Below, piece after piece: positions 52,901 through 61,600 of a DNA stretch of 64,000 nucleotides; position 1 is the stretch's first letter; each line of letters begins with the position of its first letter. Source of the stretch: Alteromonas_E sp965248545 (GTDB lineage: Bacteria > Pseudomonadota > Gammaproteobacteria > Enterobacterales > Alteromonadaceae). Under the pieces are notes generated by a model that did not search any database, was not told where the DNA came from, and worked only from the letters and a program-made list of their open reading frames with translations. The position numbers and the translations under genes were made by a program. The stretch covers positions 2,294,001-2,358,000 of the forward strand of contig OZ252110.1 of NCBI GenBank assembly GCA_965248545.1, written 5' to 3'.

Positions 52901-54441
52901 AGGGCATGCTAGTTAACAGCAACCAGCTGGTGACCCTATCAGACGTTGATAATTATGCACGCTTTGGTGAAGTGGTTCTGTCATCTAAGCGCTTGTATAC
53001 GCCTACGCATGTTGAACAGCCTGGCTCTGCCGCAGCTGTTGCACTTGCAGAAGAGAATGCGCGTAATCGTTTAATCCTTGATGATGATCGAGATGGTGGC
53101 GTTACGCAGTATCCGTTTGGCACTTTCAGTCCGGAACAGCCTTTGCGCGTGGGGACACAATTAAACGGTTTTGAAGGTGTGCTGGACTACGCCTTTAATC
53201 GCTATCGCGTGCGTCCAACCTCGGCGCCAAATGTCGCAGTTGAGAATGCACGAACCAGTGCCCCTGTGATCGCGGGTGGAAATCTCAAGGTAGCAAGTTT
53301 CAACGTTCTGAACTTGTTCAATGGCGACGGTCAGCAAAATGGTTTCCCGACGAGTCGAGGTGCATCAAATCTTGCGGAATATGAGCGTCAACTGGCTAAA
53401 ATCGTTGGTGCCATTGTCGCAATCGATGCTGACGTTGTTGGTTTGATGGAAATCGAAAATGATGGTTTTGGTGCACTTAGCGCAATCGCACAGCTAACCG
53501 ATGCACTTAATACTCAGGCCGGAGCTGGTACTTATGACTTTATCGTGCCGAGTGTTTCAGTTGGTACCGATGAAATTATGGTTGCCATCTTGTATAAGCC
53601 TGCCAACGTTATACCAGTAGGAAGTGCCCAAGTACTGAGCTCTGCGAACAGTGCAAGCGATGATCAAGGACCGTTATTCAACTCCAATCGCAATCGACCT
53701 TCTGTTGCCCAGAAGTTCAGCCTTACAGACAACGGTGCTGAAGTTGTTGTAAACGTGAATCACTTCAAATCCAAAGGTTCAGGCTGCGGCGCTGGGGATG
53801 ATGACGAACAATTTGGGCAAGGTCGCTGTAATGGCACTCGTACACGCGCGGCGGAAGGCCTCGCGATCTGGTTAGGTCAGACATACCCAGAATTACCCGT
53901 AATTATCTTGGGGGATTTAAACGCTTATGCAATGGAAGCGCCAATAACGGCTCTTCAACAAGCTGGATATACAGACTTAGCACGTCTGGTTGATGGTGTG
54001 CAGGCATATAGCTACGAATTCAACGGTGAGTACGGATCGTTAGACTACGCGCTAGCGAACCAACTGGGATTAGATGCCTTAGTTGACGTCGAGGAGTGGC
54101 ACATCAATGCAGATGAGCCTGGCGCGTTCGACTATAACGATCAATTCCCATTTAGCAGTGCCAATAAGCCTGCGAGTTTTATCAACGAGTTGCCGTATCG
54201 CGCGTCTGATCACGATCCTGTAGTAGCCACTTTCAGATTTGAGGGCCAGCCTCAAGAAGTTCGAGGCGACTGGGACGGTGACGGCGATGTTGACCTAATG
54301 GATTACTACGGCTTGCTGCGTGCCATCATGATGCGCCAACCCGTGGATCTTAAATTTGACCTTGATAACGACGGTCGTATCACAACACTTGATGCGCGTG
54401 TCTTATTAACATTATGTACGCGCCCTAATTGCGCGGTGTAA
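49918..54441 (+). CDS. Secreted dual nuclease (endonuclease I + ExeM-type EEP) with lamin-tail domains and C-terminal dockerin
   Basis: About 1507 aa. Signal peptide ends around Ala21. In order: a lamin-tail domain (22-185); an endonuclease I domain with active site N312-R-E-H315-S-W and HHLRPTDISINSSRGN; a Gly/Ser linker (471-509). Next come two further lamin-tail-like modules (to about 850), an OB-like region (about 880-1000) and an EEP nuclease (about 1121-1440: VASFNVLNLF, LMEIEND, NHFKSKG, LGDLNAY, D1431-H-D1433). The end is a type I dockerin with two calcium loops (D1451-x-D-x-D-x-D-x-D and D1481-x-D-x-D). Likely degrades extracellular DNA. GTG at 49918 follows AGGGAG; TTG at 49840 is less likely. 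The cohesin gene follows by 13 bases. Confidence 0.88.
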   Translation: MSYIKTFAVGLLASSISSAFASDLLITEVVEGSSNNKAVEITNISAADVDLSSYNLAFYFNGNSNPSNVISLNGLLAQGQSYVVADDGASADILNVTDLVNNGSFFNGDDAIALRAGNTLIDVVGQIGFDPGSQWGTGETSTQNNTIARNTDITAGDNDGSDTFDPAVEWTGFAQDTFSGLGSFAGGGNSGGNNGGAGGGTSGGSLEGVCLNCPDLQKVADATAFDAGAYYLNVQTEIDANSDRAVIKQVLSETIAANQKELTYSEVWTALTETDEDPNNPDNVILFYSGWSLPKLSNGSGSVASSNPDNWNREHSWPKSHGFSSSSFEAHNDIHHLRPTDISINSSRGNLDFDNSDNALSEAPDNRIDGDSFEPRDAVKGDVARMMFYMDTRYEGVGDATPDLTLVDRLTTTSEDALGKLCTLRQWHLADPVDATETERHNTIYEYQGNRNPFVDNPQWVDVLYPESSCSGSGGGTGGSGGSGGSGGGAGGSGGSGGSGGNTGGTASGVSKPFYISGVVDGPLPGGLPKAIEIHIAAETSLVGCGIGAANNGGGSDGEEFSFPAQTFAAGSYVYVATETDKFTEFFGFAPTFTSGSAAGVNGDDAIELFCDQEVIDTFGDINVDGTGEPWEYLDGWAYRQAGSSPTGNFVLADWQFSGKNALDGESDNSTASTPFPIGTHVYTAPEIYFSEYAEGSGNNKAVEIYNPALTPVDLSNYNIQIFFNGKNSAGQTINLSGTLNPFDVAVVVNSNAADATLNQQADITTGQLLFNGDDAVTLRKGNNLVDSIGQIGTDPGSQWGSGEQSTANNTLRRKAGVTVGDVNASDAFDPSIEWDGFAQDTFDDFGTYGNAGGGNGGGNGSGGNGQLGLCADPATLISAIQGTQSASPLVGESHVIEAIVSASFEGLDGFFAQQAAQDYDADPNTSEGIFVSYQGLGALPAAGDVVRVIGTVEESFDKTRLVATEAYLACGQDQVVATSISLPLPQGLDLESLEGMLVNSNQLVTLSDVDNYARFGEVVLSSKRLYTPTHVEQPGSAAAVALAEENARNRLILDDDRDGGVTQYPFGTFSPEQPLRVGTQLNGFEGVLDYAFNRYRVRPTSAPNVAVENARTSAPVIAGGNLKVASFNVLNLFNGDGQQNGFPTSRGASNLAEYERQLAKIVGAIVAIDADVVGLMEIENDGFGALSAIAQLTDALNTQAGAGTYDFIVPSVSVGTDEIMVAILYKPANVIPVGSAQVLSSANSASDDQGPLFNSNRNRPSVAQKFSLTDNGAEVVVNVNHFKSKGSGCGAGDDDEQFGQGRCNGTRTRAAEGLAIWLGQTYPELPVIILGDLNAYAMEAPITALQQAGYTDLARLVDGVQAYSYEFNGEYGSLDYALANQLGLDALVDVEEWHINADEPGAFDYNDQFPFSSANKPASFINELPYRASDHDPVVATFRFEGQPQEVRGDWDGDGDVDLMDYYGLLRAIMMRQPVDLKFDLDNDGRITTLDARVLLTLCTRPNCAV

Positions 54442-54454
54442 GGAGTAGTAAAAA

Positions 54455-55000
54455 ATGAAAAAACTTTTAATCTTGATTGCCTTTTGTTGGGCAAGTGTTA
54501 GCCAGGCTAATATCATCGAACTAAGTACTGACGCGTACGACGTTAGTATGAATGAAACCCTTGTATTGGAAATTCGATTAGTTGATTTTGAAACGTTTGA
54601 CTTCCTAACCTTCTCAATCGACTTTGACACTACCTTGTTGGGTTTCACTGGAGTGACCGGTAGTGACATTGATATTGTTGATCTTGCAAACCTGCAATTC
54701 TTCGGTGTGGACGCTGTTCCTACTTTTGATGGCGTTGGTATCAGTGTATCTGGCATGCCATTTCCGGTACCAACTACCTATATGGGTAGCTTTCTCCTCG
54801 CAACGCTCGAGTTTAGCGCGCTTGCAACCGGACAAGGTACGTTCACGCCAAAATTTGGAAGTACTGATGCTTTTGCGTTGAGCTTTGTACCAATCACTAT
54901 CACGCCAACGTTCAATACAGCGGCTGACGTCAACGAGCCAGCAGCTTGGTTGCTAGTGGCCATGGCAATAGCGGTAGTGATGATTCGTCGCCGCGGCTAG
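54455..55000 (+). CDS. Cohesin-like PEP-CTERM protein
   Basis: 181 aa. Signal peptide (MKKLLILIAFCWASVSQA), then an all-beta domain (about 20-155) with cohesin-like pattern: MNETLVLEIRLVDFETFDFL, FSIDFDTTLLGFTGVTGSD and LLATLEFSALATGQGTFTP. The C-terminus is a PEP-CTERM tail: Asn160-Glu161-Pro162, a hydrophobic helix (164-177) and RRR, as recognised by exosortase. Start 13 bases after the dockerin nuclease stop with AGGAG before it, so both are one operon. The inferred role is to bind the dockerin and hold the nuclease at the cell surface. Domain identity rests on pattern reading, not on a profile search. Confidence 0.72.
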   Translation: MKKLLILIAFCWASVSQANIIELSTDAYDVSMNETLVLEIRLVDFETFDFLTFSIDFDTTLLGFTGVTGSDIDIVDLANLQFFGVDAVPTFDGVGISVSGMPFPVPTTYMGSFLLATLEFSALATGQGTFTPKFGSTDAFALSFVPITITPTFNTAADVNEPAAWLLVAMAIAVVMIRRRG

Positions 55001-55017
55001 AGTTACAATGGGCACCC

Positions 55018-55049
55018 AAAAAAAAGACCGGCAATGCCGGTCTTTTTTT
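55018..55049. terminator. Bidirectional terminator after the nuclease/cohesin operon
   Basis: A-run, stem AGACCGGC/GCCGGTCT with loop AAT, then T-run. It closes the + strand operon and the − strand acyl-CoA dehydrogenase (stop 55089). Confidence 0.93.
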
Positions 55050-55088
55050 GTCTATATCTACCACTCAAATGAAGCGGGATCTATTAGG

Positions 55089-56849
55089 CTACAAATAATC
55101 GAATTCACGATCATTGTGTGCGAGTAAATCTTCGGCACCTGCTAATAGACTAGATTTATGCATGTCTTTGCGTGGTAACAGCCGTTTGACATAAAAATCG
55201 CGGGTTTTTATCTTGCCTGACGCGAGCGCTGCATTGTCGGTCTTAACTGCCGTATCGGCCATGCTGTACCAAAGAACCCCCACAATAGCGTATGACGTAT
55301 AATTGAGGTAATCACAGGCACCACCTGCAACATCTTCAGGGCTGAAGGTTAATAGCTGTTCTGACAATTCACGCCATTCGTTAAGCAGTTCTTGGGCACT
55401 GATACGCGCGCTATCATCTTCTATTGCGTCGGTTAGTTCGGTCAATACTTGTGCCGTAGCCCGCATCATGACACCACCGCTGCGGGTTAGCTTACGACCA
55501 ATGAGATCACCCGCTTGTATACCATTGGTGCCTTCGTACAGTTGCGCAATTCGAGCATCGCGCATTAACTGCTCCATGCCCCATTCACGCACATAACCGT
55601 GCCCACCGAAGATTTGTACCCCGTGATTCGCGATCTCGAGACCCATGTCAGTCATGAAGCTTTTACACACAGGTGTTAAGTATTGAAGTACGTGCTCTGC
55701 GTGTTCTTTCTGCTCGCCCTCGGTATGCTTCTCGATATCCATAAATTTTGCATACAGTAACGATAATGCACGGCACCCTTCAGTGATGGCCTTTTGAGTT
55801 AACAACATGCGACGTACATCAGGTTGATGAATAATCGCGTCGGCCTTAGCTTCCGGCTGCTGAACCCCTTGAGGTGCGCGCGACTGCAGACGCTCACGAG
55901 CGTAAGTCAGTGCTCCTTGGTAGGACGCTTCAGCAACACCGAGGCCCTGTAGACCGACCTGAAAACGAGCATCGTTCATCATCGTAAACATACAGGCAAG
56001 GCCTTGATGCGGCCCCCCTACAAGCCAGCCTTTTGCACCATCATAATTCATTACACAGGTTGGGCTCGCCTTAATGCCCATTTTCTTCTCTATACTGCCG
56101 ACCGAAACAGCGTTGCGCTCGCCAGGTTGACCATTTGCATCGAGTAGAAATTTAGGCACCAGAAATAGGCTTATACCCTTTACTCCTGCTGGCGCGTCCG
56201 GCAAACGTGCCAGCACTAGATGGATAATATTGCTGCTCCAGTCTTGATCGCCACCGGTAATAAAGATCTTATTGCCGGTAATATTGAAGCTACCGTCTTC
56301 ATTTGGCTCTGCCTTAGTACTGAGTAGCGCGAGATCGGTTCCTGCATGAGGTTCGGTTAGGTTCATGGTACCTGTCCATTCACCTGAAATAAGTTGCGGT
56401 AAATATTGTGCTTTTAGCTCATCCGAAGCATGTCGGTTCACGGCGAGCACTGCACTTTCCGTTAGCATTGTCGTCAGACGCCAGCTCAAATTCGCTGAGT
56501 TAAGCATCTCATGCACAGGTACTGCGGCAGAATAGGGCAGGTCTTGGCCGCCAAAATCGGGATTCCCCAACATCGCATTCCAGCCGTTTTCAACGTAATC
56601 CTGATATGCCTTAGCGAATCCTGGTGGGGTTGTAACCTCGCCATCGGTCAGTTTACAACCAATTTCATCGCCCTCACGATTTAACGGTGCAACAATATCT
56701 TCTGCAAATTTTGCTCCCTGGTTGAGGATCTCCATCACCAGTTCAGAATCGTAGTCACTGGCCCCGATAGACTGGTAATGCCGGTCTAGTTTAAGCCAAT
56801 CGTTTAGTAGAAATTGAAAGTCGGCTAATGGCGCCTTGTACTGTGGCAT
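55089..56849 (-). CDS. Acyl-CoA dehydrogenase with C-terminal extension
   Basis: 586-aa FAD enzyme for the first step of beta-oxidation (acyl-CoA to trans-2-enoyl-CoA). The FAD/substrate motifs are WTGTMNLTEPHAGTDLALLS and ITGGDQDW; the C-terminal part QIFGGHGYVREWGMEQLMRD and AQLYEGTNGIQAGDLIGRK is characteristic. The extra C-terminal domain and length match the long-chain class (PF12806-containing) common in marine gammaproteobacteria. Ribosome site GAGGAGTG precedes the ATG. A PsrA-like palindrome overlaps the promoter/leader. Confidence 0.94.
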   Translation of the reverse strand: MPQYKAPLADFQFLLNDWLKLDRHYQSIGASDYDSELVMEILNQGAKFAEDIVAPLNREGDEIGCKLTDGEVTTPPGFAKAYQDYVENGWNAMLGNPDFGGQDLPYSAAVPVHEMLNSANLSWRLTTMLTESAVLAVNRHASDELKAQYLPQLISGEWTGTMNLTEPHAGTDLALLSTKAEPNEDGSFNITGNKIFITGGDQDWSSNIIHLVLARLPDAPAGVKGISLFLVPKFLLDANGQPGERNAVSVGSIEKKMGIKASPTCVMNYDGAKGWLVGGPHQGLACMFTMMNDARFQVGLQGLGVAEASYQGALTYARERLQSRAPQGVQQPEAKADAIIHQPDVRRMLLTQKAITEGCRALSLLYAKFMDIEKHTEGEQKEHAEHVLQYLTPVCKSFMTDMGLEIANHGVQIFGGHGYVREWGMEQLMRDARIAQLYEGTNGIQAGDLIGRKLTRSGGVMMRATAQVLTELTDAIEDDSARISAQELLNEWRELSEQLLTFSPEDVAGGACDYLNYTSYAIVGVLWYSMADTAVKTDNAALASGKIKTRDFYVKRLLPRKDMHKSSLLAGAEDLLAHNDREFDYL

Positions 56850-56861
56850 GTTTCACTCCTC

Positions 56862-56887
56862 AAAATTCAAACGCCCGTTTGAATTTT
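56862..56887. promoter_or_regulatory. PsrA-like operator upstream of acyl-CoA dehydrogenase
   Basis: Perfect 26-bp palindrome with 12-bp arms (AAAATTCAAACG/CGTTTGAATTTT) around CC. Its core CAAAC-N4-GTTTG fits the PsrA consensus for fatty-acid-sensing repression of beta-oxidation genes. It lies 13 bases from the start codon, so bound repressor would block transcription or early elongation. The psrA gene itself is not in the window. Confidence 0.7.
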
Positions 56888-56943
56888 ATTATACGGCTAA
56901 ATCATGCGGATTGGTACGTATGAAATCTGTTTTTGGGGTAGAT

Positions 56944-57468
56944 TTATTTTTGCTGTTGTGCGGCTTTAACAAAGGCGTCTCGGATTTCCTCGAGTTGGTC
57001 TGGGTAGCGCAAGTCTTGATGGCTGAGTTCAAAAGGGTCTACCCATAGGATTTCTTCAACCTCTGTTGTCGACCATTCAGGAACGGAAATTTTTGCGTAT
57101 TTGTCGGCATCGAAACCGGATTGTTGAACACAAGAAAAGAGCGCCAGGCCGCTTTGGTTGATAGACAAATGAGCATTGACCAGAGTATTGATACCCGTTT
57201 CTTCAAACGTTTCTCGGTGCGCAGCGCATGCGCTGGTTTCGACTTCGTTTACGCCACCGGCCGGAATATCTATTTTGCCGCTTAATCTGTGTCGTATGAC
57301 GAGTAATTGGTTGTTCGAGGTTACAATACATCCTGCCGCATCCGTCGATATTTCAGGTAGCTCCTCGATCACGCGACAATGTGGCGGCAATGGGGTCGAG
57401 TCTGAGCATGCAGCCAATGCTACCATGCCAATAAACGTTGAATGACGTAACTTTGCCGACAAAAACAA
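56944..57468 (-). CDS. Nudix hydrolase with predicted lipoprotein signal
   Basis: 174 aa. The N-terminus has a basic start, a short hydrophobic stretch (STFIGMVALAAC) and a lipobox L-A-A-C with Cys21, so the protein should be exported and lipidated. This is unusual for Nudix enzymes. The Nudix box is complete: GGVNEVETSACAAHRETFEE then TG, fitting GX5EX7REUXEEXG. The substrate is unknown; a periplasmic nucleotide or nucleoside-diphosphate derivative is possible. If the true start were internal the enzyme would be cytosolic, but no ATG/GTG with a good ribosome site precedes the Nudix fold. Confidence 0.78.
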   Translation of the reverse strand: MFLSAKLRHSTFIGMVALAACSDSTPLPPHCRVIEELPEISTDAAGCIVTSNNQLLVIRHRLSGKIDIPAGGVNEVETSACAAHRETFEETGINTLVNAHLSINQSGLALFSCVQQSGFDADKYAKISVPEWSTTEVEEILWVDPFELSHQDLRYPDQLEEIRDAFVKAAQQQK

Positions 57469-57528
57469 TCTGAATTTCCTTAAAACCAGTACAATACCGC
57501 AACTTTGTTCGAATCTATTGTCGTGGTT

Positions 57529-57545
57529 CTTGAAAGATTTTCAAG
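57529..57545. promoter_or_regulatory. Palindrome upstream of RND efflux operon
   Basis: CTTGAAA-GAT-TTTCAAG, perfect 7-bp arms, about 76 bases before the adaptor start in the divergent region with the Nudix gene. Possible repressor site; no regulator is adjacent. Confidence 0.3.
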
Positions 57546-57620
57546 CGCTGTGCGGTCGTTTGCGTGCGGCTTTCAAACGCCGCTCAACCTCGACAATATG
57601 AAAAAATGATTAGGTAGCTC

Positions 57621-58673
57621 ATGGCAAGTAATTTACGTTTCTCTCCACTGTTAATTGGTGTGTTGGTTTTGATTGGTTTTTTGGCCTACATCAATTGGCC
57701 ACAGCCTGAAGCAGAGCAACAGCGCCGCGGCGGTGCTACGCCGGTGGTGACGGAAACAGTGAGTATGCAACCATTTGCTGTGGTGATTGAAGCACTGGGA
57801 ACTGCGCAGGCAAACGAATCTGTGGAGATAACGGCGCAGCAGGCTGAGATGGTTACGGCAGTATTGTTTGATGATGGTGACCAGGTTGAGCAAGGTAAGC
57901 GCCTGGTAGAATTAAACAGCCGAGCTGAGCAAGCCCGTGTTAATGAACTGGAAATCAACTTGGCCGAAGCGCGACGTCAACTGTTGCGGATTGAAGGATT
58001 GGCCAAAGAGCGAGCGGCGTCGCAACAGCTACTCGACGAGCAACAAGCGCGAGTGGATGCACTCGTTGCTCAATTGGATGTTGCCAAGGCTGAATTGAAT
58101 GAGCTCCAAGTGGTCGCGCCTTTCTCTGGCAAACTTGGCATTCGAGCCGTAAGTGTTGGCTCCCTTGTTCGACCAGGTGATGTGATCACAACGTTGGATG
58201 ATATCAGTCGGGTAAAAGTTGATTTTAATATTTCCGAAGCCCATTTGGCGCGTGTTGCGAGAGGACAAACGGTGAGTGCAACGTCAGTTGCGTACCCAGG
58301 TCAAATCTTTACCGGTGAAGTATCAAGTATCGATGCGCGTTTAGATCCGGTTACTCGCTCGATCAAGGTTCGCGCCATTATCGATAATGCCAAAGGTGCT
58401 CTGCGCCCAGGTATGTTGTTACAAATCACCGTCCAAAGACAAATGCTTGAGACACTTGTGGTCCCCGAAAAAGCGTTGATCCCCAATCAGGATAAACAGT
58501 TTGTGTTTGTTGTGAATGATGGTAAAGCCGAGTCTCGTGAAGTATTTGTGGGCGAGAGACGGCCGGGTGTCGTGCAAATCATTAGCGGCTTGAGTGCTGG
58601 CGAACAGATCGTAACTGAGGGAACATTGCGGTTACGAGACGGTGCCAGTGTCAACATCTTGAACACACAGTAG
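57621..58673 (+). CDS. RND efflux periplasmic adaptor subunit
   Basis: 350-aa membrane-fusion protein. N-terminal single-span anchor (PLLIGVLVLIGFLAYINW), a biotinyl-lipoyl half (VEITAQQAEMVTAVLFDDGD ... VAPFSGKLGIRAVSVGSLVR), a coiled-coil hairpin (about 95-165) and beta-barrel/MP domains. Pairs with the RND pump 10 bases downstream. The outer-membrane partner is probably the TolC at 7.0 kb. Confidence 0.93.
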   Translation: MASNLRFSPLLIGVLVLIGFLAYINWPQPEAEQQRRGGATPVVTETVSMQPFAVVIEALGTAQANESVEITAQQAEMVTAVLFDDGDQVEQGKRLVELNSRAEQARVNELEINLAEARRQLLRIEGLAKERAASQQLLDEQQARVDALVAQLDVAKAELNELQVVAPFSGKLGIRAVSVGSLVRPGDVITTLDDISRVKVDFNISEAHLARVARGQTVSATSVAYPGQIFTGEVSSIDARLDPVTRSIKVRAIIDNAKGALRPGMLLQITVQRQMLETLVVPEKALIPNQDKQFVFVVNDGKAESREVFVGERRPGVVQIISGLSAGEQIVTEGTLRLRDGASVNILNTQ

Positions 58674-58683
58674 GTAAGTAAGT

Positions 58684-61600
58684 ATGTGGATTTCAGATAC
58701 CTCTGTTAAGCGCCCCGTTTTTGCAACGGTTGTTAACCTACTGCTAATCGTTTTCGGCCTAGTTGCCATTTCGTTATTGTCACTGCGAGAGTACCCGGAT
58801 ATCGATACACCTATTGTATCGATCTCCACTAATTACCCTGGTGCCTCGGCGAACATCGTCGAAACTCGCATAACACAAATTCTTGAAGACCGTATCAGTG
58901 GCATTGAGGGAATTAAGAACATTACCTCGACAAGTCGTAATGGGCGTTCGAACATCAATATTGAATTTAAGTTGAGTCGTGATATTGACGCTGCTAGCAA
59001 TGATGTGCGCGAACGGATCAGCCGAGCATTGAATAACTTACCTGATCAGGCGGATCCTCCAGAAGTATCAAAATCCAACTCCGATGAAAACCCGATTATC
59101 TGGTACAACTTGCGTAGTACCAATCTGAATACCATGGAATTGACTGACTACGCGCGTCGCTATGTGGTCGATCGGCTGTCGATTGCAGAGGGCGTTGCCC
59201 GTGTTCAAGTCGGTGGAGGTCGAGATTACTCCATGAAGGTTTGGCTAGACCGCAATGCGATGGCGGCCAGAGGCGTGACCGTTGCCGATATCGAGCGCAT
59301 TATACGTTCAGAGAATGTTGAGCTGCCAGCAGGACAAGTGGAATCGCAAGACCGTGATCTTGAAGTGCGAGTGGCGCGGACCTTTTTAACCCCAGAAGAC
59401 TTCGCAAATCTGACCGTAGCGGTCGGTGATGATGGTTATCTCGTTCGCCTGCGTGAGGTTGCATTGGTTGAGCTGACTGCAACTGATGCAGAAACAGATT
59501 TCCGCGGTGACGGAGTAAACATGATTGGCTTGGGCATTGTAAAGCAGTCTAAAGCCAACACATTGGAAGTTGCGCGCTCAGCGCGAGAAGCCATCAAACG
59601 TATCGAAGACACCTTACCAGAGAACATTTTCATTGTACCGAGTTACGATTCTTCAGTGTTCATCGAAGAGTCGATTAATGAAGTGTACAACACGCTTGGT
59701 ATCGCCATGTTGATGGTGATTGTGGTTATTTACGTGTTCTTAGGCAATGTGCGGGCAACGCTGATACCGGCGGTCACTGTTCCTGTAGCATTGATTTCGG
59801 CATTTACGGTAATGTATGTCATGGGTTTCTCGATCAATTTGCTTACTCTACTCGCGCTGGTCTTGGCCATTGGTTTAGTGGTTGACGACGCCATTGTGGT
59901 TTTGGAAAACATTTATCGTCGAATAGAGATGGGAGAACCTCCTCTACTTGCCGCCTATCGAGGCGCCAGAGAAGTCGGTTTTGCAGTGATTGCGACCACT
60001 TTAGTACTGGTGAGTGTCTTCATGCCGCTGGTGTTCCTTGAGGGTAACATTGGTCGATTGTTTACAGAGTTCGCCATTGCGATTGCCGCTGCGGTAATTT
60101 TCTCAAGTTTTACCGCGCTTACATTGTCGCCAATGATGGCATCAAAACTATTGAAGAAGCGTGAACGCAGTTCAGGTTTTGGTCGCATGGTCGACAATGG
60201 CTTCAAGGTGATTGAGCAACGTTATTTCAACAGTTTGGCGAAAACGCTACACCAACCAATATTGATGAGTTTGTTGCTAATTTTTGCGATCGTCGCCGTT
60301 TATCAGCTATTTTCACTGATCCCCAGAGAGTTTGTCCCTAAGGAAGATCGTGGAAACTTTTTCATAATCATGCAAGCACAGCAGGGCGCTAGCTATGAGA
60401 GTAATTCCGCGAACTTGAAGAAAATTGAAGAAATTTTATTGGAGTACCGCGAAACAGGTGAGGCCAATCGAGTCTTGGTCCGCACGCCTGGTTTCGGTGG
60501 TGGCGCGGGAATCGCTATTATCGGTGCCGCCAATTGGGATGAGCGCAAGCGCGACACGTTTGCGTTAATGAACGAAATTAGCGGTAAACTGAGTGCAGTG
60601 CCTGACGTTCGGGCGTTCGCGATCATGCGCAGTGCTATTGCTGGCAGAGGTTTTGGCCGCCCCGTTCAATTTGTATTGCAAGGCAATACATACGAAGAAC
60701 TGGTCGAATGGCGCGATATAGTGATGCAAAAAGCAGCAGAAAACGACAAGTTACTGCGATTAGACTCAGACTATAAAGAAACGTCTCCGCAGTTACTGGT
60801 TAATATCGATCGTGATCGCGCCGCTGACTTGGGCGTCTCCATATCTGACATTGGTCGAACCTTAGAAACCATGCTTGGTCAGCGACGCGTATCTACCTTT
60901 CTCGATCGCGGTGAAGAATACGATGTGATCCTAGAAGGTGCCGATGATGATTTCCGCAGTCCGCGTAGCATCGACAATCTATATGTACGCTCGCAGCGCA
61001 CGGGCGAACTGATCCCAATGGACAATTTGTTGACCTTTAATGAGCGCGCGACGTCTGCACAATTGAATCGTTACAATCGCATGCGTTCAATTACGATTAG
61101 TGCAAATTTAGCCGATGGTTACACTGTAGGTGAGGCGCTCACGTACTTAGAAAATATTGTGGCAACGGAATTACCCGATTCAGTTTCCATTGATTACAAA
61201 GGTGAATCGCAACTCTACCAGGAGTCGGGGAATTCATTTATTTTTATCTTTATCCTCGCATTGGCGATCACATATCTGGTCCTTGCTGCGCAATTCGAGA
61301 GCTGGATTCATCCATGGGTTATTATGCTCACCGTGCCACTCGCTTTGTTGGGGGCCTTCGTAGGCTTGTATGTTTCTGAGTTGAGTATCAATATCTACAG
61401 CCAGATTGGATTGGTCATGTTGATAGGCTTGGCGGCTAAGAACGGCATATTGATCGTGGAGTTTGCCAACCAGTTGCGTGATGCGGGTGAGGAGTTTGAG
61501 TTGGCTCTGCGCAAAGCCGCCAGTATGCGTTTGCGCCCTATCGTTATGACGGGCTTCACAACGGTGTTCAGTTCATTGCCGCTGGTACTAGCCTCTGGAC

